Shown: positions 18,378 through 35,094 of the stretch, in pieces | How the letters are laid out: every line of letters starts with the position of its first letter | Position numbering within the stretch: position 1 is the stretch's first letter | Origin: Leptospira alstonii serovar Sichuan str. 79601 | GTDB taxonomy: Bacteria; Spirochaetota; Leptospiria; Leptospirales; Leptospiraceae | Direction of reading: 5' to 3' | NCBI RefSeq assembly: GCF_000347175.1 | Contig: NZ_ANIK01000071.1 | Location: 1-64,000 of the forward strand | DNA length: 64,000 nt | Position numbers and translations under genes: made by a program | Notes under the pieces: generated by a model | Database searches by the model: none | Seen by the model: only the letters and a program-made list of their open reading frames with translations | What the model was told of the DNA's origin: nothing

Positions 18378-19387
18378 AGTTCGGGACAAAACTCGATACA
18401 ACGTTCGATCGTTTCTTTCGAAAAGAAATCGCTTTTACCTTGGTTTTGACCAATCTGATTTTAGGTGCGATTTACTTTTTGCTCTCCGATCCTTTCGGAT
18501 TCTTTCAAAAGACCTATCAAAACGCGGATCCGTTTTTTCCTTTTAAGAGAAACGAAATCGAAAGAATCCAAATCGGAAGAAAAGGTCACGAGGCGATTCT
18601 GGAATCAAAAAACGGAACCTGGTCCCTTCAAATTCGAGAAATAGAAGCCAGACCCGATTTGGAAAAAATCTCCTCCTTCTTAAATGCGATCTTAAAGATC
18701 AGAAAGTTCACGAAAATTTCATCCGACTCGAAAGAATTCGGTTTTAACGGAGAGGAATTGAAGTTGGAAATTCAAACCGAATCCGGCGAGATCGAGAAAC
18801 TAGATATTGGCATTTCCGGAAAATCGGATAACGGAACCTTTGTCAGAAATCCGAACACAGGGGAAATTTGGTTGGTGGAGGAAAATTTGAACTCCCTTGC
18901 GGGACGCGGAAATGAAAACTTTTTCCTTTCGAGTCGTTTAATTCCGGATAACGTTTCCATACAAGAAATTCATACTATTCTAATTTACTATTCCGAAAAT
19001 AAAAACGCTACGCTTAAAATCGAACAGATCGAACCGGGAAGTTGGAAACCGATTCCTGCGGATTCGCCTCTTTGTCCCGGCGAGGATTGTTCTCAGATCG
19101 TTCGGAAAATTCTTACGCTTAAGGGGGAGAGGATTTTAAAAAAACCGTTCGAAGAAAGAATTTTTACCCTAAATCGCAAGGATCGTTTTCAAGTTGAAGT
19201 TCGATTTCGTTTCGATCAAAATTCCTTTTTGAATTTGAAATGGATCGGAAACACTTCCGAAAAAGAACCCGTCTTTCAATCCGATTCCGATTCGATCTTT
19301 TTCGCGGTGGATTCCGATTTTTTACGCGGGTTCGAAGAAAGTTCGAACCGAAGAGAATTTTTCCGCGAGACCTACGATCCGTTGTGA
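18374..19387 (+). CDS. DUF4340-domain protein, Gld exporter partner
   Basis: A 337-residue protein with one N-terminal membrane helix (LVLTNLILGAIYFLLSD), then an extracytoplasmic domain built of the DUF4340 pattern: EIERIQIGRKGHEAILESKN, GTWSLQIREIEARPDLEKI, with strands around EFGFNGEELKLEIQTES. DUF4340 proteins regularly follow GldG-like genes. The ATG at 18374 overlaps the GldG stop (GCATGA), completing a chain of coupled starts. The last gene of the operon is followed by a dispersed repeat at 19405-19608. Confidence 0.85.
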   Translation: MKFGTKLDTTFDRFFRKEIAFTLVLTNLILGAIYFLLSDPFGFFQKTYQNADPFFPFKRNEIERIQIGRKGHEAILESKNGTWSLQIREIEARPDLEKISSFLNAILKIRKFTKISSDSKEFGFNGEELKLEIQTESGEIEKLDIGISGKSDNGTFVRNPNTGEIWLVEENLNSLAGRGNENFFLSSRLIPDNVSIQEIHTILIYYSENKNATLKIEQIEPGSWKPIPADSPLCPGEDCSQIVRKILTLKGERILKKPFEERIFTLNRKDRFQVEVRFRFDQNSFLNLKWIGNTSEKEPVFQSDSDSIFFAVDSDFLRGFEESSNRREFFRETYDPL

Positions 19388-19404
19388 ATCCTTTGTAATA
19401 TAAA

Positions 19405-19608
19405 GTGACTTCGGTATAACCGATGCGAAAACGATTGAAGCAAAATCAACAAATTGGAATGACGAAAACATTTCGCTTTTAGAGTAATCTATCGATTTTT
19501 TGATTAGAGTAGAAAGCGCGGTTTCCCAACTTCGTCGGGAGCCAACCTTTGGCTATCTAGCTCGCTATGGATCGCTCGACATGCCCAAACTTTCTTAAGC
19601 GAACTCAC
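19405..19608. repeat. family A MITE-like repeat, copy 2
   Basis: About 204 bases, beginning GTGACTTCGGTATAACCGAT and ending CTTAAGCGAACTCAC. It aligns with 6270-6466 along the first ~105 bases with scattered substitutions, and again at the right end (CCAAACTTTCTTAAG). Between, the two copies keep a GC-rich segment that can pair with itself in each (GGTTTCCC with GGGAGCC here). Terminal inverted repeats are GTGAGTTCG-like. No coding capacity. It lies directly downstream of the Gld-like operon. Confidence 0.72.
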
Positions 19609-19729
19609 GTTAATGTATATTGTAAAGTCCTAAAGCCCATCAGCAAGTTATTTCGAGATACACTTTAGGCTTATGATCAAATCTACAACGAGATTCGAAC
19701 CGATTCTCTATTGACAGTCTAAGGGCTTC

Positions 19730-19764
<35 letters not shown>

Positions 19765-19765
19765 A

Positions 19766-20523
<758 letters not shown>

Positions 20524-20539
20524 ACGGATCCATATGGGA

Positions 20540-20613
20540 AAGTGATTAGGTTTTAGGACTTTACATCATACAATAAAACGCAAGTGTTTCAAGTGGCAAA
20601 TGATTAGGTTTTA
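20540..20613 (+). repeat. family B repeat (GTTTCAAGTGG...GGACTTTAC type)
   Basis: Contains AAGTGATTAGGTTTTAGGAC then TTTAC, and a second partial unit GTTTCAAGTGGCAAATGATT followed by AGGTTTTA, separated by ACAATAAAACGCAAGT. The same words, with the same AATAAAACGCAAG-like spacer, recur at 45797-45895, and in single units at 45671-45714 and (minus strand) 25761-25808. Non-coding. Confidence 0.6.
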
Positions 20614-20674
20614 TGATAGAAGCGGATCTCACAAGTTACTGAGAAATCTGATTTCTAAATTGAAATCGACTTTT

Positions 20675-21433
20675 TCAAGAAGAAAACGTTTGCGAAGAAC
20701 TTTCCAGATATGATTTCAGATGACTTGTCTCTTTCGTAAAAAAAACCGGAACCGGATAATTTGGCTTGGAAGAAATCAAAACGATCCCCTCGTCAAAAAA
20801 AAGAATCTTTTCGATTTCGGAAAAAGCATATCTATAACTGCTGTTCAACGCTTCGAAAGAAAGAGAATCCCTACTCTCGATCAATTTGCCCGGACCGATT
20901 CGTTTTAAACTCTTCAACTTGTCGGGAGTCAATTCTTCCTTTTTGTTTGCGAGTTTTTCAAACGGCAGTTCTCGACTTTGATCCAAATATAAAATCCCGT
21001 CGATTTCAAAACGAATCTCTCTGACTTCTTCCTCTTTCTGTTTTTGTTCTTCCACAAAGGAAAATTTAGAAGATTCTTTCAAGGTTCCGGAAGGAGAGGA
21101 CACTTCCATCTCGTCCGCTTCTTCCTCCACCAAAGAAACGTTTTCATATAAAGACTCGGACGGAGAAGATTGTGCGGCTTTGTTCTGTTGCGGGATTTTT
21201 CTTCCTTCCACGAACAGATTTTCCAGATGTTTTTGTTTTTCGATCTGTTCCAAACTCGGAACTCGTTTGGAAGCGGCGAGAATTTCCGCGCCTTTGATAC
21301 TTTTATTTTCCGAATTTCCCTTTCGGGAATCTCCGAATCGCCCTCCGTCCGAAAAAGAGTTCGGGTTCAGAGAGACATAGATAAAACAAAGAAGTCCCAC
21401 GAGGATGAGTGCGATTGCGATAAAGAGCATCAT
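20675..21433 (-). CDS. hypothetical membrane-anchored protein
   Basis: A 252-residue protein with an N-terminal membrane helix (residues 2-23, MLFIAIALILVGLLCFIYV) and a long Ser/Glu/Lys-rich linker to about residue 130. The C-terminal ~110 residues are compact (VREIRFEIDGILYLDQSREL, then RYAFSEIEKILFFDEGIVL, ending VPVFFTKE). The C-terminal part has the look of a small beta-rich, PH- or PilZ-like domain but I cannot assign it. It is divergent from the PpiD/SurA-like gene at 21529 with ~95 bases between. No strong ribosome-binding site is visible. Confidence 0.7.
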   Translation of the reverse strand: MMLFIAIALILVGLLCFIYVSLNPNSFSDGGRFGDSRKGNSENKSIKGAEILAASKRVPSLEQIEKQKHLENLFVEGRKIPQQNKAAQSSPSESLYENVSLVEEEADEMEVSSPSGTLKESSKFSFVEEQKQKEEEVREIRFEIDGILYLDQSRELPFEKLANKKEELTPDKLKSLKRIGPGKLIESRDSLSFEALNSSYRYAFSEIEKILFFDEGIVLISSKPNYPVPVFFTKETSHLKSYLESSSQTFSS

Positions 21434-21525
21434 TTTATGTATCTGTCGATGGAGCTGGTTTCTGAAGCGTTTTTCTCACTTTTCTCCTTTACAGAAACAC
21501 AAACCCTTTCAAGTTTACAGATACG

Positions 21526-23228
<1,703 letters not shown>

Positions 23229-23230
23229 AA

Positions 23231-23387
23231 CGCGATCCATAGAGAGCGTTTTAGCCAACGAGCAACAAAGCGAGTGGCTCTCAACGAAGTTGAGAAATCA
23301 ACGCGATCCATAGAGAGCGTTTTAGCCAACGAGCAACAAAGCGAGTGGCTCTCAACGAAGTTGAGAAATCAACGCGATCCATAGAGA
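23231..23387 (+). repeat. 71-bp tandem repeat, 2.2 units
   Basis: The word CGCGATCCATAGAGAGCG begins at 23231 and 23302; a third copy begins at 23373 and runs for 15 bases (CGCGATCCATAGAGA) before diverging. The first two 71-base units are identical as far as I can compare. Each unit holds a perfect hairpin CTCAAC-GAA-GTTGAG. The unit reads through without a gene; it lies between cheX and a secreted protein gene and could vary in copy number between strains. Confidence 0.9.
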
Positions 23388-23408
23388 AATCTTTTAAAAA
23401 GAACTGGA

Positions 23409-23966
23409 ATGTTTTCAAAAAAGCTTTTATCCATATTTGTAATCTCTTTGGTTTGTTTAGGAACCTTCTTTTTAACACTTTTTGCGGCCGCAAAAAAATC
23501 CTTGGAAGTTTCGATCGTTATGCCCGGAAACGACAATGAAAAAAGATTCATGCTTTATGAATCGAGCGATAAAATAATCTTTCATGTATTGGTAAAAAAC
23601 GTTTCCGATCAGGAAGTCCGCATTTGGAAGGATTGGAATAGCTGGGGTTATAACAATATTTCTTTCCAAATACAAACGAATCGGGAAAGTATAAGGATAT
23701 ACAAAACACAAGATCGGGTATGGAATAAGAACTTTCCGGATTATTGGAGTATCAAACCGAACGAATTCGTAATCTTGAATGTAAATTTCGACGTAAAAAC
23801 CTGGCCGAAACTCCGCGAATTAAATCGATCCAATCCAAAAAACGATCAAGTTAAAATCAAATGTATCTATGAAGTAAAGGAAAACGTTGAAAGCAAAAAG
23901 TATAACGTCTGGACCGGTTCTATTGAGTCCCCTTTCGTTGAGGTATGGTTTTATCCCGATTTTTGA
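23409..23966 (+). CDS. hypothetical secreted protein
   Basis: A 185-residue protein with a signal peptide or anchor (residues 1-28, MFSKKLLSIFVISLVCLGTF, ending FAAAKK). The mature part is beta-rich: LEVSIVMPGNDNEKRFMLYE, IIFHVLVKNVSDQEVRIWKD, then FVILNVNFDVKTW and VKIKCIYEVKE. This looks like an Ig-like/fibronectin-like sandwich that limits protein-protein contacts, similar to a DUF-type BsuPI-like domain. I do not recognise a specific family. It is convergent with the TPR gene at 23976 and downstream of the 71-bp array. Confidence 0.7.
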   Translation: MFSKKLLSIFVISLVCLGTFFLTLFAAAKKSLEVSIVMPGNDNEKRFMLYESSDKIIFHVLVKNVSDQEVRIWKDWNSWGYNNISFQIQTNRESIRIYKTQDRVWNKNFPDYWSIKPNEFVILNVNFDVKTWPKLRELNRSNPKNDQVKIKCIYEVKENVESKKYNVWTGSIESPFVEVWFYPDF

Positions 23967-23975
23967 AAAGGCCGC

Positions 23976-25013
23976 TTAGTAATATCTGCGTTTCAAAATT
24001 CTTCTGAGTTCTTTTACAAAGGGAGAATTTTCGGAAGCTTCCGGATTCAGCCGATTTAAATACGTTTTGGCCCAATTCTCCGCTTCCTCGTATTTTCCCT
24101 GATCCCCGTAGATTCTCGCGATCAAAGTTACTGCCTTTTCCAACTGATCCTTTTGGGGATCGAGCTCCGGCTTTTTCCGCAAAAGTTTCACGAGTTGTAA
24201 AAGATATCTTTTCGCGGAATCTTTTCGATCCGTGGACGAAAGCATCTCTCCCAAAGAAAGAAGGGAAATCGATTGGAAGTTCTCGGGAGCCTCCGTGATG
24301 ATTTTGAGATACTGCGTTTCCGCTTCCGAAGTTTTTCCGTTTCCTCGTAGAACGCGAGCGACCTCGAAAACGGCCTGCCACTTTTCATCTTCGGAATCGA
24401 TCTGTTCCGTGATCGAATTGGTGTCGCTCGAATTTTCCGCGGTCAATCTTGCGTCTTCCAATCTGGATGCGTTCGCAGACTTTCCCTGTCCGGAAGATTG
24501 GTTGAATTCGTTTTTTGCGTTGTTTCTCTGATTTTCTCTCAGACGTAAAAGTCCTTTTTTATATCCGCTTTCGGACGGATCCTCTTTCTTTTTATCCTTC
24601 TTTTTTTTCAAACTTGTCTTTGACGTATTCGGAAGAATCGTTTTTGCGGGAAAAGAATCCTCGGACGGATTTTGTAAGGGTTGGGAAGTTTCGGATGAAG
24701 AAACGTTAGTCGTCTTTGATTCCTGGATCGGCAAGGACTCTTTGTTTGAAGATTCTTCGGAAGATAAATCCTGAGACAAAGAATCTTTCTTGGAAAACGC
24801 GGAAGCCTCCGTAGAAATGTCTTTCGATTCGGGCCCTTCCGTTTTTGTTTCGTTCGGTTTTACAATTTCGAAATTTTTTTTTCCGGATGAGTCGATCGTA
24901 TTGTTCTCCGTTTCAGAAACACCCGATTCTTCCGGAAACGGAAGGGGCATGTCCGCAAACAAGGAACTCGTGATGACCAAGATCGGTACGATCTGAAAAA
25001 TCGAAAGTTTCAT
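23976..25013 (-). CDS. periplasmic TPR protein with low-complexity linker
   Basis: A 345-residue protein with a signal peptide (residues 1-20, LSIFQIVPILVITSSLFA). A long Ser/Glu/Thr/Lys-rich linker (to about residue 190) follows and the C-terminal ~150 residues are helical TPR-like repeats: KWQAVFEVARVLRGNGKTSE, AETQYLKIITEAPENFQSI, then GKYEEAENWAKTYLNRLNPE. Likely a periplasmic scaffold or envelope biogenesis protein. Its ATG overlaps the stop of the upstream membrane gene (ATGA), so the two are coupled. Confidence 0.78.
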   Translation of the reverse strand: MKLSIFQIVPILVITSSLFADMPLPFPEESGVSETENNTIDSSGKKNFEIVKPNETKTEGPESKDISTEASAFSKKDSLSQDLSSEESSNKESLPIQESKTTNVSSSETSQPLQNPSEDSFPAKTILPNTSKTSLKKKKDKKKEDPSESGYKKGLLRLRENQRNNAKNEFNQSSGQGKSANASRLEDARLTAENSSDTNSITEQIDSEDEKWQAVFEVARVLRGNGKTSEAETQYLKIITEAPENFQSISLLSLGEMLSSTDRKDSAKRYLLQLVKLLRKKPELDPQKDQLEKAVTLIARIYGDQGKYEEAENWAKTYLNRLNPEASENSPFVKELRRILKRRYY

Positions 25014-25633
25014 CGAGGTTCGAGGGCGTTCTTACTTTTAGGCGGTTTCGCCAAACTCGGACGGTCTTGGTTGGATGAATTTCCATTTCCCCGTTCCGGA
25101 GAAATCATTCCCGGATCGTCCAGATTCCGATTTGCTTCGGGCGATCTTCCCCGATCTTCCGTCGGAAGTGCATCCGATTCGGTCGGAAGTTTCGGAGTTC
25201 CGACTCCTTCCCTTCTCCCATCCCTCAAAGGATCTTTTCCTTCGGGGATATTCGATTCCGGTAAAAGTCCGCTCTTGGGTTTTTCTCTCTCGTAACGATC
25301 GATTTCGAGTTGGGACGATTTTTCCGTTAGGGAAAGATCCGGGTCACCGTAACGAATCGATCTTCGTTTACGATTGTAATTTCGCTCTATGTCTTCCAAA
25401 AACAATGCCTTACGATCCAATTCTTTCGCTTGATCGTCGTAGGCCGCTCCTTCCTTTCCTCTTTGAATCCCGATAAGAACCGCCAGGCAAACTCCCAACA
25501 CGGCCAAGGAGATTCCGGTATATAAAAGTGTCTTCTGAACCTGAGGCGGCAGATTACGGGATAGGCTGTCGATCGAGGAAAATCCGGACTGAAGTTTGTC
25601 TTTTACGTTGAGATCCATCGTTTTGTTTCCCAT
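25010..25633 (-). CDS. hypothetical membrane-anchored protein
   Basis: A 207-residue protein with one transmembrane helix at about residues 36-55 (TLLYTGISLAVLGVCLAVLI) after a ~35-residue cytoplasmic head. A charged, Pro/Ser/Arg-rich extracytoplasmic tail has low complexity and no recognisable domain. A second in-frame ATG six residues in (MDLNVKDK) could be the true start. It is upstream of and coupled to the TPR gene, so the pair probably acts together at the inner membrane. The function is unknown. Confidence 0.7.
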   Translation of the reverse strand: MGNKTMDLNVKDKLQSGFSSIDSLSRNLPPQVQKTLLYTGISLAVLGVCLAVLIGIQRGKEGAAYDDQAKELDRKALFLEDIERNYNRKRRSIRYGDPDLSLTEKSSQLEIDRYEREKPKSGLLPESNIPEGKDPLRDGRREGVGTPKLPTESDALPTEDRGRSPEANRNLDDPGMISPERGNGNSSNQDRPSLAKPPKSKNALEPR

Positions 25634-25760
25634 TGATCCACTCGGAACAATGTTTCTAATCTGTCTTTAATTTCGGTCGTTTTCCCAATTCTACCGACAA
25701 AGAGAAAATTCTCGATCGGTTTTTTTTGATCCCGGTTTTTCCCGTTCGGACGTTTCATTT

Positions 25761-25808
25761 GTAAAGTCCTAACCCCTAAAATCTAACCACTCGCCACTTG
25801 AAACGTGT
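25761..25808 (-). repeat. family B repeat, single unit
   Basis: On the minus strand it reads CACGTTTCAAGTGGCGAGTG then GTTAGATTTTAGGGGTTAGG and ACTTTAC, the most complete single unit of this family in the window. Related units are at 20540-20613, 45671-45714 and 45797-45895. Confidence 0.65.
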
Positions 25809-25861
25809 GTTTTTGATCCTTCTTATTCCAAAAAACTTCTTAATTTGTGGGGTTGGTTATG

Positions 25862-25917
<56 letters not shown>

Positions 25918-25996
25918 TGAAACAAAGTACAACTCCGATGAAAAATCTTTCCAAACATTCAAGTTTTTTCGGGAGATTTCGATTGTAAAAGGGAGA

Positions 25997-27715
<1,719 letters not shown>

Positions 27716-27902
27716 AAACTAAGATTTTGGTAAAACGCCTACATAACGCGCCCTCAATTGATTCATTGGATACTATTCGTATGCGGTTCAACCCGCACCG
27801 CTTCCAATGGCGAGTAACGTACCCTTCGAAAGTTTTAAGGTTCGGCTTGAGTACTGTATCAATCGTGAAATTTTGTTCGGTTCTTTTCAACGTATCATCA
27901 TT

Positions 27903-28229
27903 TTACTTTTTTTTCGGCTTCGGTTTTGGCTTGGGAAGTTCCTCAGCCGTAATTCTGATCAAAGTACTGATCCATTCTTTGTTTTCCAATGAATCTGAAA
28001 TCAGAAAACTCGGCTTTGCACCCGGATAGGCCGGCGCTTCCTCTACGTTTCCGATCCATTTCCTGCCGCCTTCGGTGGGTTTTATAAAAAGACGATTATC
28101 GCAAATCAGAGCTACAATTTTGTCGTCACAATAAATCGCATATTCCCCGAACATCTTTTTGGATACGATTTGCCCTGCGCTTTTTATTTGATCTACGATA
28201 AAATCTACAAAACTTGGATCCGATGACAT
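27903..28229 (-). CDS. TfoX N-terminal-domain protein
   Basis: A 108-residue protein with the TfoX_N/Sxy domain: MFGEYAIYCDDKIVALICDN, RLFIKPTEGGRKWIG, then AYPGAKPSFLISDSLENKEW. TfoX regulates competence genes in gammaproteobacteria, but short stand-alone TfoX_N proteins like this one have unknown roles. The Lys/Pro-rich C-terminus (PKPKPKPKKK) is unusual. AGGAG seven bases before the ATG strongly supports the start. The gene stands alone. Confidence 0.85.
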   Translation of the reverse strand: MSSDPSFVDFIVDQIKSAGQIVSKKMFGEYAIYCDDKIVALICDNRLFIKPTEGGRKWIGNVEEAPAYPGAKPSFLISDSLENKEWISTLIRITAEELPKPKPKPKKK

Positions 28230-28310
28230 TTTTGTTCTCCTATTCTCGCGAAAACTATCCGAATCAAAATTGAAGAATATAAGTTATATTCGAAAAACGG
28301 ATTGTAAGTT

Positions 28311-28717
28311 TCACTCGTCTTTCGGAGACTGAAACAATTCCTGACAGGAAGGAATCCCCCCGCCCTCCATTTCCTCGCAAGGAACTTTGAGAAGATCTTC
28401 CATGCAGACTTTCACTTTGGCGATCTGCGCATCCGTAACTTTTTCATATTCGTCCGGAAGAATGTTCTGATCCTTCTGTTCTTCCATACATTGATCCACG
28501 GAATACGCGGCGTTCTCCGAAGTTTTTTCCGAGGCGGGCAAGGTTTCCAGATAACGACTCGCACATTCGGCCGTTTTTGTACAAAGGCGAGTGAAATAAT
28601 CCTTACTGAGTTTTTGAACCTCTTCCTTGGAAACGGAAGGTCCCTTTCTACAGGTAAAAACAAAAACAATCGAAAAAACTAATATAAAAAAACAGAATAT
28701 AGATCGCTGCAACGAGT

Positions 28718-28721
<4 letters not shown>
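28311..28721 (-). CDS. small Cys-rich predicted lipoprotein
   Basis: A 136-residue protein with a signal peptide and a loose spirochaetal lipobox VFTC (Cys24). The mature part has six further cysteines (in RLCTKTAECAS, DQCMEEQ, KVCMEDL, VPCEEM, PSCQEL), suggesting three disulfides and an oxidised extracytoplasmic location. Family not recognised; similar short Cys-rich lipoproteins are common in Leptospira. Its ATG overlaps the stop of the RsbW-like gene (ATGA), so it is translated with it. Confidence 0.78.
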
Positions 28722-29146
<425 letters not shown>

Positions 29147-29312
29147 TTCGACTTTAATTCAATTTTTGTAATATAGAAAATCATACTTTTTGCAAGTAAT
29201 AACTCTCCCTAATATCTAACCGCCGAAATTTCTGTCGTGTCTTCGATCGTTCCGATCCAACGATCCTTTCGGCTTGAAAGATCAAACGCAATTTCGACCG
29301 CTACAATTCGAC

Positions 29313-30226
<914 letters not shown>

Positions 30227-30364
30227 GAAATGTTTAACAAGTACTAAATCCTTCGGACATTTCCCCTCAGGAGAATTAAACTTTTTTATGTTGCCTAAAG
30301 GGTTTATTGGAAAATTCTAATCGAAACCTCGGACAAAATACCGCCTAGGTATTCTTTTTTTCTA

Positions 30365-30934
30365 ATGATGAGAGTAAAAACTTCTGTATTTATGAGACTA
30401 AATATCCGATATGTTTTTTTCTCTTTTTTTATTTTGTTCTTCTGCGTATTTTGTTCCTCCGACGAAGAAATGATCTGGGACGCGAGAGATTCTCTTTCCA
30501 AGGGAAATACGGCGGAAGCGATGCGTCTTTACGAATCGGTTTTGAAAAAAAATCCCACTCATTTGGAAGCGAATCGTACTCTCGGAATGATTCTCGCCGA
30601 TAGCGGGCTCGCCCTCAATTCCGCGGCGTTTTACCTGGAACGAGCCGAATCTTCTCTTCCCGGCGATTCCTTCCTTTTACTCTATCTCCTTGAAATTCAT
30701 TTACAAGAAAAAGACAGGGACAAAACGAAACGAATCCTGGAAAAATTCTCCAAAGCGAAAGACAAGGAAATGGAAAGTTATGCGGTTTTTCTAAAAGACT
30801 GCCTTCTTGAAAAAAAGAAAAACGGATCGGAATTCAATCGATTCAAAACGAGTATGATTCCTTCCCTGTTGCCCCCCGCAAGACGGCTGTTTTTAAAATG
30901 CGAACTTTCCCTCTACGCCAATCCTTCTTCATGA
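30365..30934 (+). CDS. predicted TPR lipoprotein
   Basis: A 189-residue protein with an N-terminal hydrophobic signal (YVFFSFFILFFCVFCSS, Cys30 as the likely acylation site, though the lipobox is poor). TPR-like helices follow: WDARDSLSKGNTAEAMRLYE, SVLKKNPTHLEANRTLGMIL, then GLALNSAAFYLERAESSLPG. Its stop overlaps the start of the SGNH hydrolase gene (ATGA), so the two are coupled and may act together at the envelope. Role unknown. Confidence 0.75.
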   Translation: MMRVKTSVFMRLNIRYVFFSFFILFFCVFCSSDEEMIWDARDSLSKGNTAEAMRLYESVLKKNPTHLEANRTLGMILADSGLALNSAAFYLERAESSLPGDSFLLLYLLEIHLQEKDRDKTKRILEKFSKAKDKEMESYAVFLKDCLLEKKKNGSEFNRFKTSMIPSLLPPARRLFLKCELSLYANPSS

Positions 30935-31953
30935 AATCGTATTTTAAAATCATTCTTCTTTTTGTCGTTTGTTTTATGTTAGGCGAAATTCTGATGAGAA
31001 TGTTTCCTCCGAACGGTCTCGTTTACAGACTGAGAGACAAACAAGTCCACTGTATCGAAGAAAGGGAAATTCCGGAAATCATGCTTTGTCCGGATTCCGA
31101 CACGACCCTACCCCATCCAGCGGGATTTACTTTCCGAGTAAGGGTAGACGAACGCGCGGAAAGAATCGTCTCGGAGGAAAAAGCGGTCCCCGGAGCAAAA
31201 CCCGAGGTTTGGTTGATGGGAGATTCGATCGCCTACGGTTTCGGACAAAACGATTCGGACACGATCGCTTGGAAATTACAAGAGGCTCTCAAACCTTTCG
31301 GATTCCAGGTTCGAAACCTAGGAGTGGATTCTCTCGGTACGGGTGGAGTTCAAAGAAAAATGGAAAGGACGATTTTTTGTAAGGATTTCTCGAAGAAGGA
31401 TTGTATTTTACCAAAAGCGGTTTTTTGGATCTATCATCCTTCGGATCTGCAAGACGTTTACAGAGAATTCTATTTAAGAAATTCCGCATATGGCAGGTGG
31501 CTCTTTCGAAGTTCCGTATTTTTATCCAGATACAGCGCCCTTTATAATTATTTCAAAATTCAAAACGAAAACAGAAAGTCGGAAAAACTCCGCGAGAACG
31601 GTCCCGAAACGATTCCGGACACTCTTACCGATTATCCGGACGATCATCCTTCTTTCCAAGAAATGAGGATCTTCTTTGACGTTTGCAAAAAACTGAATAT
31701 TCCCTTGACCATGGTTTTGTATCCGAACGGAACCCATTCCTTGTTGATGCCTCTTACTTATACTCCTTTGTTGGATCGAGTCGCCACAATCGCAAAACAA
31801 AAAGGAATTTCGGTTTTAGACGCAAGACCCGATTTTATACGGGAATACAATCAAAACAAAACGGACTTTTATCTCAAAAACGACGGCCATCCGAACGCAA
31901 CTTCCGCGAAACTCATCGCAAAAAAAATCTTAGAAAGAATTTCCATCCCATAA
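30931..31953 (+). CDS. SGNH/GDSL-family hydrolase, membrane anchored
   Basis: A 340-residue protein with an N-terminal anchor (residues 5-23, FKIILLFVVCFMLGEILM). It has the SGNH catalytic layout: nucleophile in EVWLMGDSIAYGFG, a block around NLGVDSLGTGG, and the Asp-x-His pair in NDGHPNATSAKLIAKK. Such proteins act on acyl or acetyl groups of glycans. I start it at the ATG at 30931, which overlaps the stop of the TPR lipoprotein gene, rather than the upstream in-frame ATG at 30898 that lies within it. A second SGNH gene and an MBOAT acyltransferase gene lie close by on the other strand. Confidence 0.85.
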   Translation: MKSYFKIILLFVVCFMLGEILMRMFPPNGLVYRLRDKQVHCIEEREIPEIMLCPDSDTTLPHPAGFTFRVRVDERAERIVSEEKAVPGAKPEVWLMGDSIAYGFGQNDSDTIAWKLQEALKPFGFQVRNLGVDSLGTGGVQRKMERTIFCKDFSKKDCILPKAVFWIYHPSDLQDVYREFYLRNSAYGRWLFRSSVFLSRYSALYNYFKIQNENRKSEKLRENGPETIPDTLTDYPDDHPSFQEMRIFFDVCKKLNIPLTMVLYPNGTHSLLMPLTYTPLLDRVATIAKQKGISVLDARPDFIREYNQNKTDFYLKNDGHPNATSAKLIAKKILERISIP

Positions 31954-31972
31954 ATCTTATTTTTTGAATATT

Positions 31973-32047
31973 AGAGTTGTTGAAAAATTTCGTAGTTCAA
32001 ATTAACAAAACTACTTTCTTAAGCCGTATTCTCGTTAAAGTACGAAG
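31973..32047 (+). repeat. family C repeat, one-ended copy
   Basis: Begins AGAGTTGTTGAAAAATTTCG, the same terminus as the family C elements at 36041 and 42901. No matching right end (TTTTCAACAACTCT) follows before the MBOAT gene ends at 32049, so this is a truncated or solo end. Confidence 0.5.
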
Positions 32048-32048
32048 C

Positions 32049-34815
<2,767 letters not shown>

Positions 34816-35094
34816 GGATAGAGGAGAGATTGGAATACAAGGCTTACCTGGCAAGCGAATTCTCCCTTTTCTCCTTCAGGTCAAAAGTCCTCTCACTCCA
34901 TCTTAGCGATTCGGCGTTCCGCCCGGTGCTCGAATTTATGTTCAAATTATTCAAGCAAATATATTTGCAGGTAACGTTCTGGAAAAACAAATCAGAGAAA
35001 AACTTTCAAAATTCTCCCTGAAAAAAAGGATCTACTTTACAACCGAAGAGTCTAAAAATAGATCAAGTTTAGAATCATTCTAATTCGAGGAAAC

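Noticed and set aside
23231..23387. CRISPR array
   Set aside because: Units of 71 bases are directly adjacent without unique spacers, so this is a plain tandem repeat.
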